Source of the DNA: Enoplolaimus lenunculus
Lineage: Eukaryota > Nematoda > Enoplea > Enoplida > Thoracostomopsidae
Length of the DNA stretch: 64,000 bases
Reading direction: 5' to 3'
Assembly (NCBI GenBank): GCA_030248215.1
Contig: JASANG010001912.1
Span: 20,824 to 84,823 of the forward strand
A program made the position numbers and the translations under genes. The notes beneath the pieces are model-generated. The model was not told the origin of the DNA. It was given only the letters and a program-made list of their open reading frames with translations, and made no database searches. Below are positions 25,461-40,475 of this stretch, one piece after another; within the stretch, counting starts at the first letter, position 1, and each line of letters starts with the position of its first letter.

Positions 25461-27283
25461 CACGCCAACACACAATCTATCTCGAGGAAGATCATTTAGT
25501 TTCACTGTATTGCATATGTTTAACTGCTAAACTAAAGAGTTACTCAGTTTTGCGAAAGTATAGTAATTACTCTATTTTGTTGTTTGTTTTGTTAGTATAT
25601 AAGTTACATATCTGTGGTAACCAAACCGGATACGACGTTTTCTTAACAGAACTCAAAATTTATGTATAAACTTCTTGTTTCACCGTACGGTGAACCTTAG
25701 CGATTGTGATTTGAAACATTTACGACAGTTGTTGTCCATCAAGTATAAACAAAAATTCGGGGTATATACAAGGACCACGTAGTTAAATCATTTTATGATA
25801 CATACTAAATCCAGATTGCTATTTAGTGACGTATGTAATACTTTAACTTAAGGTTCTGAATATAAATCTTTTTTCATAAAGTCGTTCAAAAAATTGTCGA
25901 GAGTTTTGTAGTATTTTATAAGCGAACTTCCCGGTTATAAACTGTAGCACCAATTAATCTCGAACTTAGATGCATTAGCAACCGAAGACTACGTCTGTTA
26001 ATCAGAGTTCAGTTCCATAACTTCTTTTTATGGTTAGCTGTATGTTTTTTATAATTTCTGATTTTGTATGTAAAAATGCAACTAAAATACTGGACCTATT
26101 AACCATATCTCGAAGCCTTTGTTTCCTGATGCTGGAAGTTTAAGGCAGCATTTGCGTTGTGTACTTGCGCTCTTTTTGAACATTCAAACGATGCCCTGCG
26201 AACATTACATTTTCTGTTTCAAACCGGTTGAGCAGAGGTTTTGACATGCTTTGAAGCTCACATCTTGCGGTTTGTTAGTGGTTCCACTTTCTTTTCGTAA
26301 AAAGTTTCTAGGATGCTCGTAACAAACTAAAAATTGTTATCCTGTTACGATGTTTGGATAGTCGATATCATTGTTTGTTTTTGTTTGTTTCTTTATATAT
26401 TGTAAATTACGTAGAAAACGTCATCACTGGTGCCGGACTTCGAACGGTGAAGTATTAACTTCCAAACGGTACTTTATACCTTGCCGAGTGAGTATAACGT
26501 TGCGTTCGTGAGTGTTCCATGTTGCCAAAAGTCAGTATTCTGATCGGAATATACAGTGCTTGTAGCTGTTTTACGTTTAATGTTCGCCTGAAAATTTTTT
26601 ACTGTGTTGTCAGATAATTTAACGTTATAGCTGTGCGCATATTATTTTACATTCGGTTTTGTTTACGAAATACATAAAAGAATTATTTTTCATGTATCAT
26701 TGAACAAAGCTAAAATATGTTTTTCCAGCTGCTTAATTGTCAATGTTGTATCGTGAATGACGTATAGTTTTTCTTGTGATGCTTTTGTATTGCTAAAATG
26801 TAGGTCGTGATGTTTTTAAATTTACAATTTGTTCAGGATTACACACTTATTTGTAATCATTGTGCATGCTTTCAGTGAGCTCGTCGTGTTTTATGGATAT
26901 AGGTTTTACGCAACTATGTAGTATATAATGGTGAGTCTCATTGCCAAGAATACGGACATGCTTAACTAATACGGCTAACTCATTGCTGGAGTTCAGTAGT
27001 GTCGATACTTAGATTTAGAAAGCTAGGTATTTTCGTTAATAAACTATTCCTAGTGCTTGGCACTGAAGCCCGGAGTAAAATGTGACCGAATACGAAAACT
27101 TGTTCCAGAATCCATGTATTACAAAATCAAATTAATTTTAAAAGTAAAATTTTAATTTATAATATTTATAAAATATTTAAAAATAGAACTTGAAGTAATT
27201 ATACAAATTTGTACGTTGTGATGAACTATTTCGAAAGTAATTAATTTTAAAATTTTCCAGATAGTCTTCTCTGTGATATGCAA
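25461..27283. other. 3' flank of Rho copy A, no gene seen
   Basis: AT-rich, no long open frame and no repeat array. The first several hundred bases are probably 3' untranslated sequence of Rho copy A. AATAAA-like strings exist (for instance GTTAATAAACTATTCC near 27034) but I cannot choose a polyadenylation site. Confidence 0.5.
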
Positions 27284-27865
27284 GGTTCGCGTTATAACTG
27301 GGGTAACCTGAAACACGTTTGGTCCTTGTTACAATGGCGGAAACATTTTGTTTGCACGTTGATCTGCTTTTAAATTGAGAAAATTTAAATTGTCTGCTAT
27401 CCTGATGTTACATCCGTTGTTTGTACTGCAATATCATATGATATTCGTAATATTTGTCTATCAGTATCATATGACATGTTTGAAAATGCCTGCAAATTTT
27501 TTAAACTATCTGCTTGCACTGTAGAAAGTCATATGATACAAAAATTTGAAATTTGAGTTATTATCACTTACTAAAGATATTAAAAAAATTTCCGCCAGAA
27601 ACAAAAGTAAAAGCTAATATCTAACAGTGCGCGCATATATTTGGATTGTTTTCCACATATCAGTTCGTATTTTGTAGAATTTGGAATATCATGATATTCG
27701 CAACGTTTGGCTATTTGTACTCAATGATAACTTGAGATCAGTGATCTGCAAATCATTGTTATCTGACATTCACATTTTCTCGTCATGTTCGCAGATCACA
27801 ACATTCGATATCAACGAGAACAAGGACAAATAGTATTCCGGGCTGCCCCAGTTATAACGTGAACC
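27284..27865. mobile_element. About 580-base inverted-repeat element (GGTTCRCGTTATAACTGGGG ends)
   Basis: The left end GGTTCGCGTTATAACTGGGG and the right end, read inverted, GGTTCACGTTATAACTGGGG match at 19 of 20 bases; similarity continues through GTTTGGTCCTTGTT / ATTTGTCCTTGTT. The interior has repeated ATATCATATGA-type palindromes. No coding frame and no sure target duplication. Confidence 0.82.
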
Positions 27866-28519
27866 CCCCCCCCCCAAGATGCGTCGGTACTTCAAGCAAA
27901 ATTTTTGGTTGCATAAACGTCATTGAGCTTACGTGAGGTAAAATTTGTTGTTTATAATTACTGTTTTATAAGCTTATTTTTCAGCATTTGCGGTTTATCA
28001 TTGTCGCATTCGCATTATTCAAACTTCAGCATTTTTGTACCACGCAGATACTTTTAAGTCAAATTGCCACTTATGGAACAAAGTATTAGCAAGTTTAGTT
28101 TTTGTAAAACGAGTGTGTTCAGCACGTGCATACAAATTGAAAGTACACTAAACAGTGATGCTGGAAACCGCCATAATGTAATGCATACGATATGATACTC
28201 GAATAAATATGAGCGTTTTGGATTGAGAGTTACGAGCGTTTTGCAAGTTGTATAGCATTAGCTTAGCTCGGGTTTCGATGGTGTCTTGGTAAAACAAGAT
28301 TTTTCGTTCAATAAAACATCTGAACCATGTTAAAAAGGTGGAAACGTAAGAGTATAAGGTCAAATTTCGTCGAGCTGAGATGAACCAGAATTATGGATGC
28401 ATATATTAATGTGCAACCGGAGGTGATAAATACCGGAGCCGGAGGCCAACAAAATTTTCCCGAGCCGGAAGTGAACCGAAATTAGGCAAAATATTTTAAT
28501 TCGCTAATTTTATAGCAAA

Positions 28520-28885
28520 TATATATAAGGTGTGAGTGTTCTGGTTTAACGCTAAGTTTTTACGAAATCTCAGCAATTTTTTCTCGTAACAGCGTTGAAA
28601 CGCACAAAGAAAATAAATTTTGCGCAATTATGTAGAATTTTGCTTCCGAAATAGCCAGAACATTCGGCAGAAATTCCATCGGAGCTCTGTTATTGTTACG
28701 TCCGAAATTAGTTTTAAATCACGTTCATGTATGACAATTTTTCATTACATATATGCTGCAATTGTTCTAAATGAAATAAAAATCGAAGAAATTCATTCAA
28801 AATCCTAAAAAATTTCAATGAACGCCATTTTTTCTTTAAAATTTATAGAAAGCCCGGTTAACATTTGCACGCCTTTATTGTTCCG
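28520..28885. repeat. Dispersed repeat, mate at about 49850-50150
   Basis: Shared order: a TTTTCATT-ACATGCTGCAA block, AATTC-ATTC-AAA-TCCTAAAAAATT, CGCCATTTT, and AAAGCCCGGTTAA then TTTGCACGCC. The mate keeps AAAGCCCGGTTAATAGTTGC. Family not recognised; preceded here by CCGGAGCCGG words at 28405-28500. Confidence 0.65.
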
Positions 28886-28991
28886 TTATTTTTACTATCT
28901 AAAAAGCTTAGTGTAGAGGATTTGAGGGGCGGCAGGCCCTCATCTTGCTTAGTATCCTTTCAAATAGCAAGGGACGCAGCCCCCTGAGGAC

Positions 28992-29317
28992 CAGGGTACA
29001 ACCGGAGGTCTGGCTCCGGCTTCGGTAGAATTTTTGCCGGAGGTTCTGGCAACTTCCGTAGTAATATTTTGCATAATTTTGCGAAATTTATCTGTTTATA
29101 GCGCGTTTCGTTATACTTTTGTCACAAATTTCAGGAAGGAATTTCCGAAATTTCGCAAAAATTAGCGTAAAAACCAAACAACTTAACAAGATATTGTAGA
29201 AATTGGCTAAAATTAACTAATTTAATCATCATTTTTACAAACTAATTTCACCCTCCTCCGGCTCCGGCAATTTTCGGTGACCTCCGGCTCCGATGTTTTA
29301 CCTGCGGTTGCACCCTG
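28992..29317. mobile_element. hAT-like CAGGGTGCAACC element with CCGGAG words, exact 8-base duplication
   Basis: It begins CAGGGTACAACCGGAGGTC and ends GCGGTTGCACCCTG. It is flanked by CTGAGGAC at 28984-28991 and 29318-29325, identical. CTCCGG words sit next to both ends. It is the best-preserved member of the CCGGAG subfamily in the window. Confidence 0.92.
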
Positions 29318-29499
29318 CTGAGGACCATAAAACGCAAAATTGACGAAAAATTTTCGCACTAGAAACAAGGTTTAACTCTCGAAAACAACATCTAATGTTT
29401 TTTACAAAATTGCTGGAATTCAAACGCCTAGATATTGTCAGACCTCGTGGGGAAAATTTGAAGCGTAGCCACTCCTGCAATTAAAATACATTGCCTTGT

Positions 29500-30060
29500 A
29501 TTCAACAAATATTGTTTGAAGTTGAAAACAATTATGTCTTGATACGGACTCCAGACATATGTCTAATGAATTCAAGACTTTTATTTCTTAAATTTTTCAG
29601 AAATATTGTTCTAAAAGTTTCACACTTAAATGTCTTAAATTTAAGACTTTGTTTTACGAACAATTAAGACAAATATTTCTGAAATATAACGCAAACAGAT
29701 CTTAAATAAAACACAGAGATTTGCCGTGCACACCGACTTTCACCCAATAGTCTAATTTTACAACCTGAGATACTTTCAAAGACGTAAACATAGCTCGGGG
29801 GAGCCTGAGCTCAACCCGAAATATGCTTGAAATTCTGTTTTACTTATATACACGCCCAAGAAGATACACGGAGAAACTTTTTTATACATATAAAATATGA
29901 GAAAATTATTTCGTGAATATAAGACAACTATTTCATGAAAGAAAGAAAACGAAAATTTCTGAGCTATTTTTAATGTCTGAAATACAAGAGATTTATGTCT
30001 TGAAAATTTAAGAAAGTAGGAGTCCTGAATTTTTGAGCAAAAACAAAACCTTCGCTTCAA
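29500..30060. repeat. AAGACA-rich dispersed repeat, mate at about 45790-46380
   Basis: Both copies share AATTAAGACAAAT-TTTCTGAAATATAA, CTAATTTTACAACCT, GGGGGAGCCTGAGCTCAACCC-like and TATACACG-C-AAGAAGATAC-ACGGAG blocks in order, ending with ATGTCTTGAAA-TTTAA. Words around TCTTAAATTTAAGAC recur inside. No coding frame. Confidence 0.7.
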
Positions 30061-30261
30061 GTTATCCATACCAACAATAGGAAAATCTAGGTGTTTAAAT
30101 TTTCTACGCTTCAGATTTTCCTTTTAACTACGAAAAAAACTATTCGTTTGAAATTTTTTAAACTTTTTCCGTTTTCCGAATCTCACCTATACCTCTAACT
30201 TTCCTACCAACCACAAGGAATCATATACCTAGGCTTGAATTTTCCACTTTTCTCATTTTCT

Positions 30262-30476
30262 ACCCATGCAAAGATCAGGGGCGGACCGTTTTTCTGTGAG
30301 ACTAGAATGGAGTAATTGCAAGGTTTAGACTAATTTGTTTGCCTGGCTTTAGGATTAGGTTTAGGCTTAAGGTTAGGAATATGCTCATTCTTACGCTTAG
30401 GTTTAGGCTTAGGCTTAGGACTAGGATTAGGAATATGCTTATAATACTGTTCCGCCCCTGTTCATTACATTGGCCC
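30262..30476. mobile_element. TTAGGC-word hAT-like element, exact 8-base duplication
   Basis: It begins ACCCATGCAAAGATCAGGGG and ends CCTGTTCATTACATTGGCCC, so both ends read GGG(C)CATG then AACAGGGGCGGA. The flanks CATTTTCT at 30254-30261 and 30477-30484 are identical. The centre is a degenerate run of GGCTTAGG, GGATTAGG and ACGCTTAGG words. Reference copy for this family. Confidence 0.9.
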
Positions 30477-32137
30477 CATTTTCTGAGCTGAACCACACAT
30501 CCCAATTTTCCAGCCAGACCCACCAAACTGTTCCTTATTTTAGCAGCATCGACTAGTCCAGCAGCAAAAATTGTTTTTAAAACAGTTGGAGACTTCCTAA
30601 CTTAAGTGAAATACCGACTTATTATCAACATGAATTTAAATGTCATACATCTGCAACTTTAACATCATTTCGGTGAAAGATACGTAGCTAGGTTTAGTAG
30701 GATGGTCTGTGCGGCATGACATTCATACATAAAACATAAATAAAAACGTAGCGTTGGCAAATCTAGGATGGGTGGTCTCGGTTAAAAATCACGACCCAAA
30801 CCTAACGATTTTTCGAAGGTTTTTTGTGTTATTCAAAAGATCTGCTCATATTTTTGCGTAATTATGAAAAGTTATATATTCACGCAATTTACTGAAACAA
30901 CTAAACGCCACTGTTCCAGTAGAATTCCTTCTCAACAGTTTTATATTGAACTTCGAAAGTTTGGCTTCTTCGTTATTGGGTCAAAAATTAATAAAAATCT
31001 GAATGTGTTTTTAAAAAAACTGATTAGTTTTGCTTTAAAAATCGAGGCGTTTCAGGTGGGCGGCAGCTCCCCTGAAAGGCTTAAAATATAACATTGCTTA
31101 GGTACATAATTAAAGAAAGATTCCAGAAATTTGCAATTTTTGTGACGGTATTTTTGTAGAGTGAGTTGATCATGAAAAATTGCACCATTATGTTTATCTC
31201 GTCAAGCCATGTCAAACGGTACGTCCTATCGTATTGCATTATGTCATTAATTAGCACGCAGAATTGACAAGTGCTGATTATAAGTTGCAACGCGGTACAT
31301 GGGCAATCAGCATTACTTAAAATTTCGTAGTTATGAAATCAACAAACCTAAACATCGATTGTTACATAGGTAGTAAATGAAGCGATACTGCGATGTCTCG
31401 GAGTCTCGCTTATCCCGCAGACCCGACAATTCACTTGTTATGCCCGGCGCCAGGCCCGGAGCATCTCTGATTTCGGTGTGTTTTTTGAACTGGAAATCGC
31501 AAAATGGCCGATTGTGCTGACTACTACTGACTGCCAGTAGTTCACCGGTTTGCTTCGTAAAATTCTGTTGTTGTTCCGGTATGTAAAGACGTAGTATCCG
31601 AGAGTTTTACAGTTTTATGGAAAATTATCAAAACATTTAAACATTGGAAGTTTTATATTGGAAAAATATTTCGGAATGAATATTTGTGCAATTAGTTTAA
31701 TAATGTTAACGAGTTTTTAGGTTAAAAACATTATAATACGTGATTTTAAAACTTGATAATGAAACAGCTATATCGAGATACATAAATTTGGTTAAGCCAC
31801 GTTTTTTTTTTGTTTTGAAAATTTAAAACAGTCTTGATGGAACCCCGCTGGCTTCCCTTGAGGCCAGCCCTGTCACAATATTTGTGTTTTGCCCAGATTG
31901 CATTTAAATTTCGGAACTTGAAGAATGTCAGTAGCTGCTGCCAAACAAGCTGTTACATGTTTCGCTGCGTACCGTCAGAACCGGGTTTACGACGGACATA
32001 CGAAATAACGAGGCATAAGCATACTATATATATAATATCAGTATAAATATTTCATATTAGTGAGTACGTCATTCAGAAAAATGCGCATAATGTATATTAT
32101 ATATACGTATATATAGTTTTAGAAAATTTGTGCCTAA

Positions 32138-35679
<3,542 letters not shown>

Positions 35680-35876
35680 CGAGCATTGCTGCCAGATTTT
35701 TAGTATATATCCAATTACGTCATGTAATATTGTGAAGAAATTGATGTTCTGCGCCGTGGTGCCTAGAAACGTATACAAGACATAAATTTGATAAATTATA
35801 GTTACCAGGTTCTAATATGAACTAAATTTTACAGAAACTGAAAAGGAGATCGAAATATGAAACTATTTTCGTCAAT

Positions 35877-35882
35877 AATAAA
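35877..35882 (+). promoter_or_regulatory. Candidate polyadenylation signal of Rho copy B
   Basis: Canonical AATAAA about 200 bases past the stop codon, on the coding strand. Position only; no cleavage-site evidence. Confidence 0.4.
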
Positions 35883-37820
35883 TTATAATTTGCGAGTTCA
35901 TCAATGGATTATGTCTCAGTACATAAAAGTGTGCATATCGTCTTCATTTAAATAGTAGTTAGCCATGTTAAATTGAAACCCTTCAGTCGGGACCAAATGC
36001 AAAACTTAGCAAATTGTAAATGATGATAACAATGTTCTGTGACAGAAACCTTGAAAACTTCTAGTGCCTGGAGCAGAAATTTGAATGTTGGATATTTGTT
36101 GGTGAAGATTCGGTTAACATGACTGCGCACACAGTCCCGGGTTGATACTTGGCCCTCCTTGGTGGGTTGCGGCACTCAAAACTATGTTTAACGATTCCAG
36201 GTTGATGTTCCCCTACTTTTATTCAGAGAGCGGGGCATAACCTCTATTAATGCACACCTTCAAGCAATCATACCAAGCTAAAATCATGAATATAGCACGA
36301 TATAACGCAAATACATAAGTTTTAGGAGCATTTGTTAGCCAAAAATACCGATAAATAATCTCAGAAGTAATTATAGGGAATATAGTGAAAGTTAGCACGA
36401 AAGTTAATATCGTATGAAAATACACGCAGGTCCAACCGGGGGGGAGTGCGTACACGAATTTATTTCGTATATTTGTTATTGCACTGGTGAAGTTAAGTTA
36501 ATTTGTGTTGAATAATGAATGCGAATTGTAATATTAATTGAGGTTTTGAGTTCAACAGTTACTTTTTTTGGTTGCGTCTTGTACATATATCGGATTATTG
36601 GGGTCATGTTTCCTCTATCTTCGCTTATATTGCTCTCATTGTGTTTAGACATATGAGTTTGAGGGTGTGACTGGATACAAAAAATAACGGAGCCGGATAA
36701 TCTGACAGTAGATTGCATTCAAATATCAGAACGTGGCTAACAATTTTTCTTTCTCCAAATTGCTTACGCGACTAAGTTTAACATCTCACGCCCATGCATT
36801 TTGAACACTTAAGCAACGCCCCTATTTCATTATTCTATGTTTTTGTAGCGTTGCGTTCAGCTGCAATATTTGTTTGATTAAAGCCATTTTTTGATTTGGC
36901 TTTTTTAGACTTATTTTTACGCTAGTTTAGGCTTAGTCTTAGGAATATGAATATGATGAGTTAGATAATGTTACGGTCGTAAAGTTACTGTAATCCAATA
37001 AAGATTGTGCACGTACACGGGCACATGCAAACATTTACATTACCATGTATGACAGAAAAAATATGTATAAGTAAGTCAATCAGTACCATAGTAGTTGGCA
37101 TAAATACAAATGATGGTCTCAGATTTTTGAAGTTTCAAAAAACATTCGGAAAGTCGCACCCTGACGGGTTTCCAGGGTTGTATCCAGCATATTCAAAAGG
37201 GGGGTCTCAACTGCCAAACAAGCAACAGTATTTGAAGTTTTTGCCGCAAAAATGGTTGATTCAGCGTTTTGTTACACGGGGATGCCAGTTTTATTTAGTC
37301 CTTTGAAGTTATATCATGCCGAACATTTTTTCGAAGTTACTTTATTTAATTGCTGTCTGAGAGGTGCTTGCTAGAACCCGCCAACAGTGGCATTTACGTT
37401 GACGCCCATCCTGGATCCGCATCTGGTTTCGATCTTGCATTCGCATAAAGTTTACCCCTTTTTGCCATTTATATAAAAAAAGTCCTCCATTGGAAGAAAA
37501 AGGCTGGTGTTTTTATCTGGTAGGTTTGCGTTTGGTTTTAATTGGCAGCGTGCCAAATTTTTTTGTCGAAGTATTTAAGCGAATTGTCAATATTCGACAT
37601 GTTGATTATTTGTTCGTAATAAGTTTAACTGCAGTTGATAAAATCATAACGGTTTGAGTACTATCATGGTATGTTACACTCGGTATATTTGGTCCAATGT
37701 TGCATTGATGGTCGTAACAGTAGTATAATCATAATCTTCAGCATTAATGTAAGGATAAGCCTAAACTTCAGCATAAGAAAAAGCATATAACTAAGCGTAA
37801 CTAAAAATTAGTCTAAAGCT
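35883..37820. other. Intergenic, repeats only
   Basis: No supported gene. It holds TTAGGC-word remnants at 36897-36960 and 37690-37824, and the mate of the 20816 dispersed repeat at about 36999-37120. The remaining AT-rich DNA shows short chance frames only. Confidence 0.5.
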
Positions 37821-37824
37821 TAAG

Positions 37825-37966
37825 GGCCAATGTAAAGAACAGGGGCGGAACAGTATTATAAGTATATTCCTAAGGCTGAATCGATAAGCCTAAGCCAAGC
37901 AAAAATGTCAGTTTACTCTGTTCAAGCCACACAAAAAACTCTCCGCCCCCGATCGTTACATGGACC
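37825..37966. mobile_element. TTAGGC-word hAT-like element inserted in an older copy, 8-base duplication
   Basis: It begins GGCCAATGTAAAGAACAGGG and ends CGATCGTTACATGGACC. AGCTTAAG occurs at 37817-37824 and 37967-37974. The host sequence on both sides (TAGTCTAAAGCTTAAG and AGCTTAAGCTAGCTTACTC) reads as an interior of the same family, i.e. one copy inserted into another. The right flank also shows a local repeat of AGCTTAAGCTAGCTTAC, which slightly weakens the duplication call. Confidence 0.8.
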
Positions 37967-38454
37967 AGCTTAAGCTAGCTTACTACCAGCTTAAGCTAGC
38001 TTACTCTGTTATAGTCACTCGCCACTCAAAGTAACATGGCCGATATTTATATGCTCATGATTGTGATACTTTACAGCAGCGCAGCATATTCCTGTACGTT
38101 TATAAGTACCATTAGCAAGCCATTTGCAATATTTTTGGGAATAACTATATATCTGTAATTAAATCCAATTCAGCAGATCTGTCGTTTGAGCGTGGTAGCA
38201 AAACTAAGAACGGTCCGCTTGCGATAGATGTCACAGCCCTGTTTAGCGCCATAACCAGTTATATTCAAAATTTTCTAATGAAAGCCCATTATAGGTGTCT
38301 CCCGATAAAAATTTCTCAGTTGCCCATGTTTCAGTGTCATTTCTTCGCCCAACAGTGTCATCTCGTATAAAGCTTCGTCTATTTCTAAACACAGTTTAAA
38401 AAGCTGAGACGAATGGATTTAAGTTACCTGGAAGGTTGCAGACCCCGGCTCATG

Positions 38455-39237
38455 TATAGAATAGCGCCGGAACAGTAGCAAGTATAAACATATTCCTAAG
38501 CCAAGCGTATGGATGAGCCTATTTCTAAAGCCTGAGCCTATTCCTAAGCCTGAGCCTATTCCTAAGCCTGAGCCTATTCCTAAGCCTGAGCCTATTCCTA
38601 AGCCTGAGCCTATTCCTAAGCCTGAGCCTATTCCTAAGCCTGAGCCTATTCCTAAGCCTGAGCCTATTCCTAAGCCTGAGCCTATTCCTAAGCCTGAGCC
38701 TATTCCTAAGCCTGAGCCTATTCCTAAGCCTGAGCCTATTCCTAAGCCCGAGCCTATTCCTAAGCCCGAGCCTATTCCTAAGCCTGAGCCTATTCCTAAG
38801 CCTGAGCCTGAGCCTATTCCTAAGCCTGAGCCTATTCCTAAGCCTGAGCCTATTCCTAAGCCTGAGCCTGAGCCTATTCCTAAGCCTGAGCCTGAGCCTA
38901 TTCCTAAGCCTGAGCCTGAGCCTATTCCTAAGCCTGAGCCTGAGCCTGAGCCTATTCCTAAGCCTGAGCCTGAGCCTATTCCTAAGCCTGAGCCTGAGCC
39001 TATTCCTAAGCCTGAGCCTATTCCTAAGCCTGAGCCTATTCCTAAGCCTGAGCCTATTCCTAAGCCTGAGCCTATTCCTAAGCCTGAGCCTATTCCTAAG
39101 CCTGAGCCTATTCCTAAGCCTGAGCCTATTCCTAAGCCTGAGCCTATAGCTAAGCCGAAGCAAAAATTAGTCTACAGCTTAAACTGGCTCTATTTTAGCC
39201 CCTCCAGAAAACGATCCGACCGTGTTCTATACATGGC
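38455..39237. mobile_element. TTAGGC-word element expanded by an internal minisatellite
   Basis: The left part CATGTATAGAATAGCGCCGG and the right part CCGACCGTGTTCTATACATG are the ends of the TTAGGC-word family. Between them the usual few words have grown into the 620-base array listed next. Possible worn duplication GCAGACCC / CATGACCC (6 of 8). Confidence 0.75.
38527..39152. repeat. 18-base minisatellite CCTGAGCCTATTCCTAAG, about 33 units
   Basis: Units are nearly identical; in the middle third a 6-base CCTGAG insert makes 24- and 30-base units, showing expansion in hexamer steps. Because 18 is a multiple of 3 and the word has no stop on either strand, it creates a 268-codon frame of PEPIPK on plus and a 212-codon frame of LRLRNR on minus; neither is a gene. 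Confidence 0.95.
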
Positions 39238-39683
39238 CCATGACCCCCCACATACTGAGAAATGTGATGTAGTAGGGGCAGTTTTTACTTTCCTTTGGGG
39301 GCATTACATCGCTCCCTGACCCCAAACTTCAAGGGTCGCTGAGGATATCTTCAAGTTTTAACGATCAGCATTTATTCTAAACCAACCAACCATTGCCTAA
39401 AACTTGTATGATTTGTTTTAAACCAAAAAATCACCGCCTATATACCAGTATCAAAACGAATATACCGTTTGCAAGCGATGCCCAGCAATCCATCTGAAAG
39501 TAAAGGATATTCATTCGACCGCTTTGGAAAAGATCCATTATTGCAGTATTATTTAATCCACAAATAATTTTGAAATCAACGTTTCATTAAATTGTCAATG
39601 GCCATAGAAGATAAAAATGTTACAAGACGCATTATAATTAATACCCTGTTTTGAGTTTCGCTTCAATGTAAGCGTTTATAACA

Positions 39684-39882
39684 TACACTGCAAAACAATG
39701 GGGAGTCAAATTGACTCTCGGAAACAGGCTTTCCCTGACTACGCAAGCTGAGTTAAATTTGACTCCGCCAGTCAACCTTGAATCAAATTTGACTCTGGCG
39801 GAGTCAAATTTGACTCAGTTGTGTAGTCAGGAAAAGCCTGTTTCCGAGAGAGTCAATTTGACTCCTTATCTTTTACAGTGTA
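39684..39882. mobile_element. Foldback MITE, TACACTG ends, GAGTCAAATTTGACTC words, copy 1
   Basis: 199 bases, almost wholly palindromic: TACACTGCAAAACAATGGGG at one end opposes TCCTTATCTTTTACAGTGTA at the other, and AACAGGCTTTCCCTGACTAC pairs with GTAGTCAGGAAAAGCCTGTT. The TACACTG end and TA edges fit Tc1/mariner-type MITEs. Copies at 42961 and 49600. Confidence 0.88.
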
Positions 39883-40475
39883 CTTTTACATCAACATAAC
39901 TATGTTTCTATGTTGAGGTATATACGGTTTATAGCCTACGGTTCTAACTAGCGAATGTTGAAGTTTAGGGGCAGCACTATGCTCTGAGGCCGAAACCTAG
40001 TGTTAAAATTGCTAGAGTCAAACAAGCGTTACTGGAAACAAAACTTTTCAAACAAATCACACATTTCATATCAGAACTGCAACAAAACAAATGCACGCTA
40101 ACGGAATTAAACGTCTAAAATAAAATAAATTGTCAAAAAAGCACAATAAGATAAAACCAGTATATAACCAAACTGCTAATGCTGTTTAAAAAAAGAACAG
40201 CTTTCGATTCATCGCCAAAATATCAAATTTAAACCAAATTAGTGGATTTTTGTTGTCGGCCCGAATATATTCGAAATATAAATTTTATTATTACCCACCT
40301 CTGATGTATGAATCCAGTTTTCAAAGAATATTGGCAAATTTTATTCTTAGTTCACAGTTTAATTGTCATGAAACGTTGAGTATAAGTACTGGTGCTTAAT
40401 AGGCGAATAATATTGTCGCTACACTACTATCAACATCGGTTGCAATAATAAGACTTCAATCAGGATTCGGTTTGT

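Noticed and set aside
38513-39319. 268-codon plus-strand frame (PEPIPK repeats) and 212-codon minus-strand frame (LRLRNR repeats)
   Set aside because: Both follow from an 18-base tandem array without stops on either strand, inside a transposon; no start context, domain or splice support.
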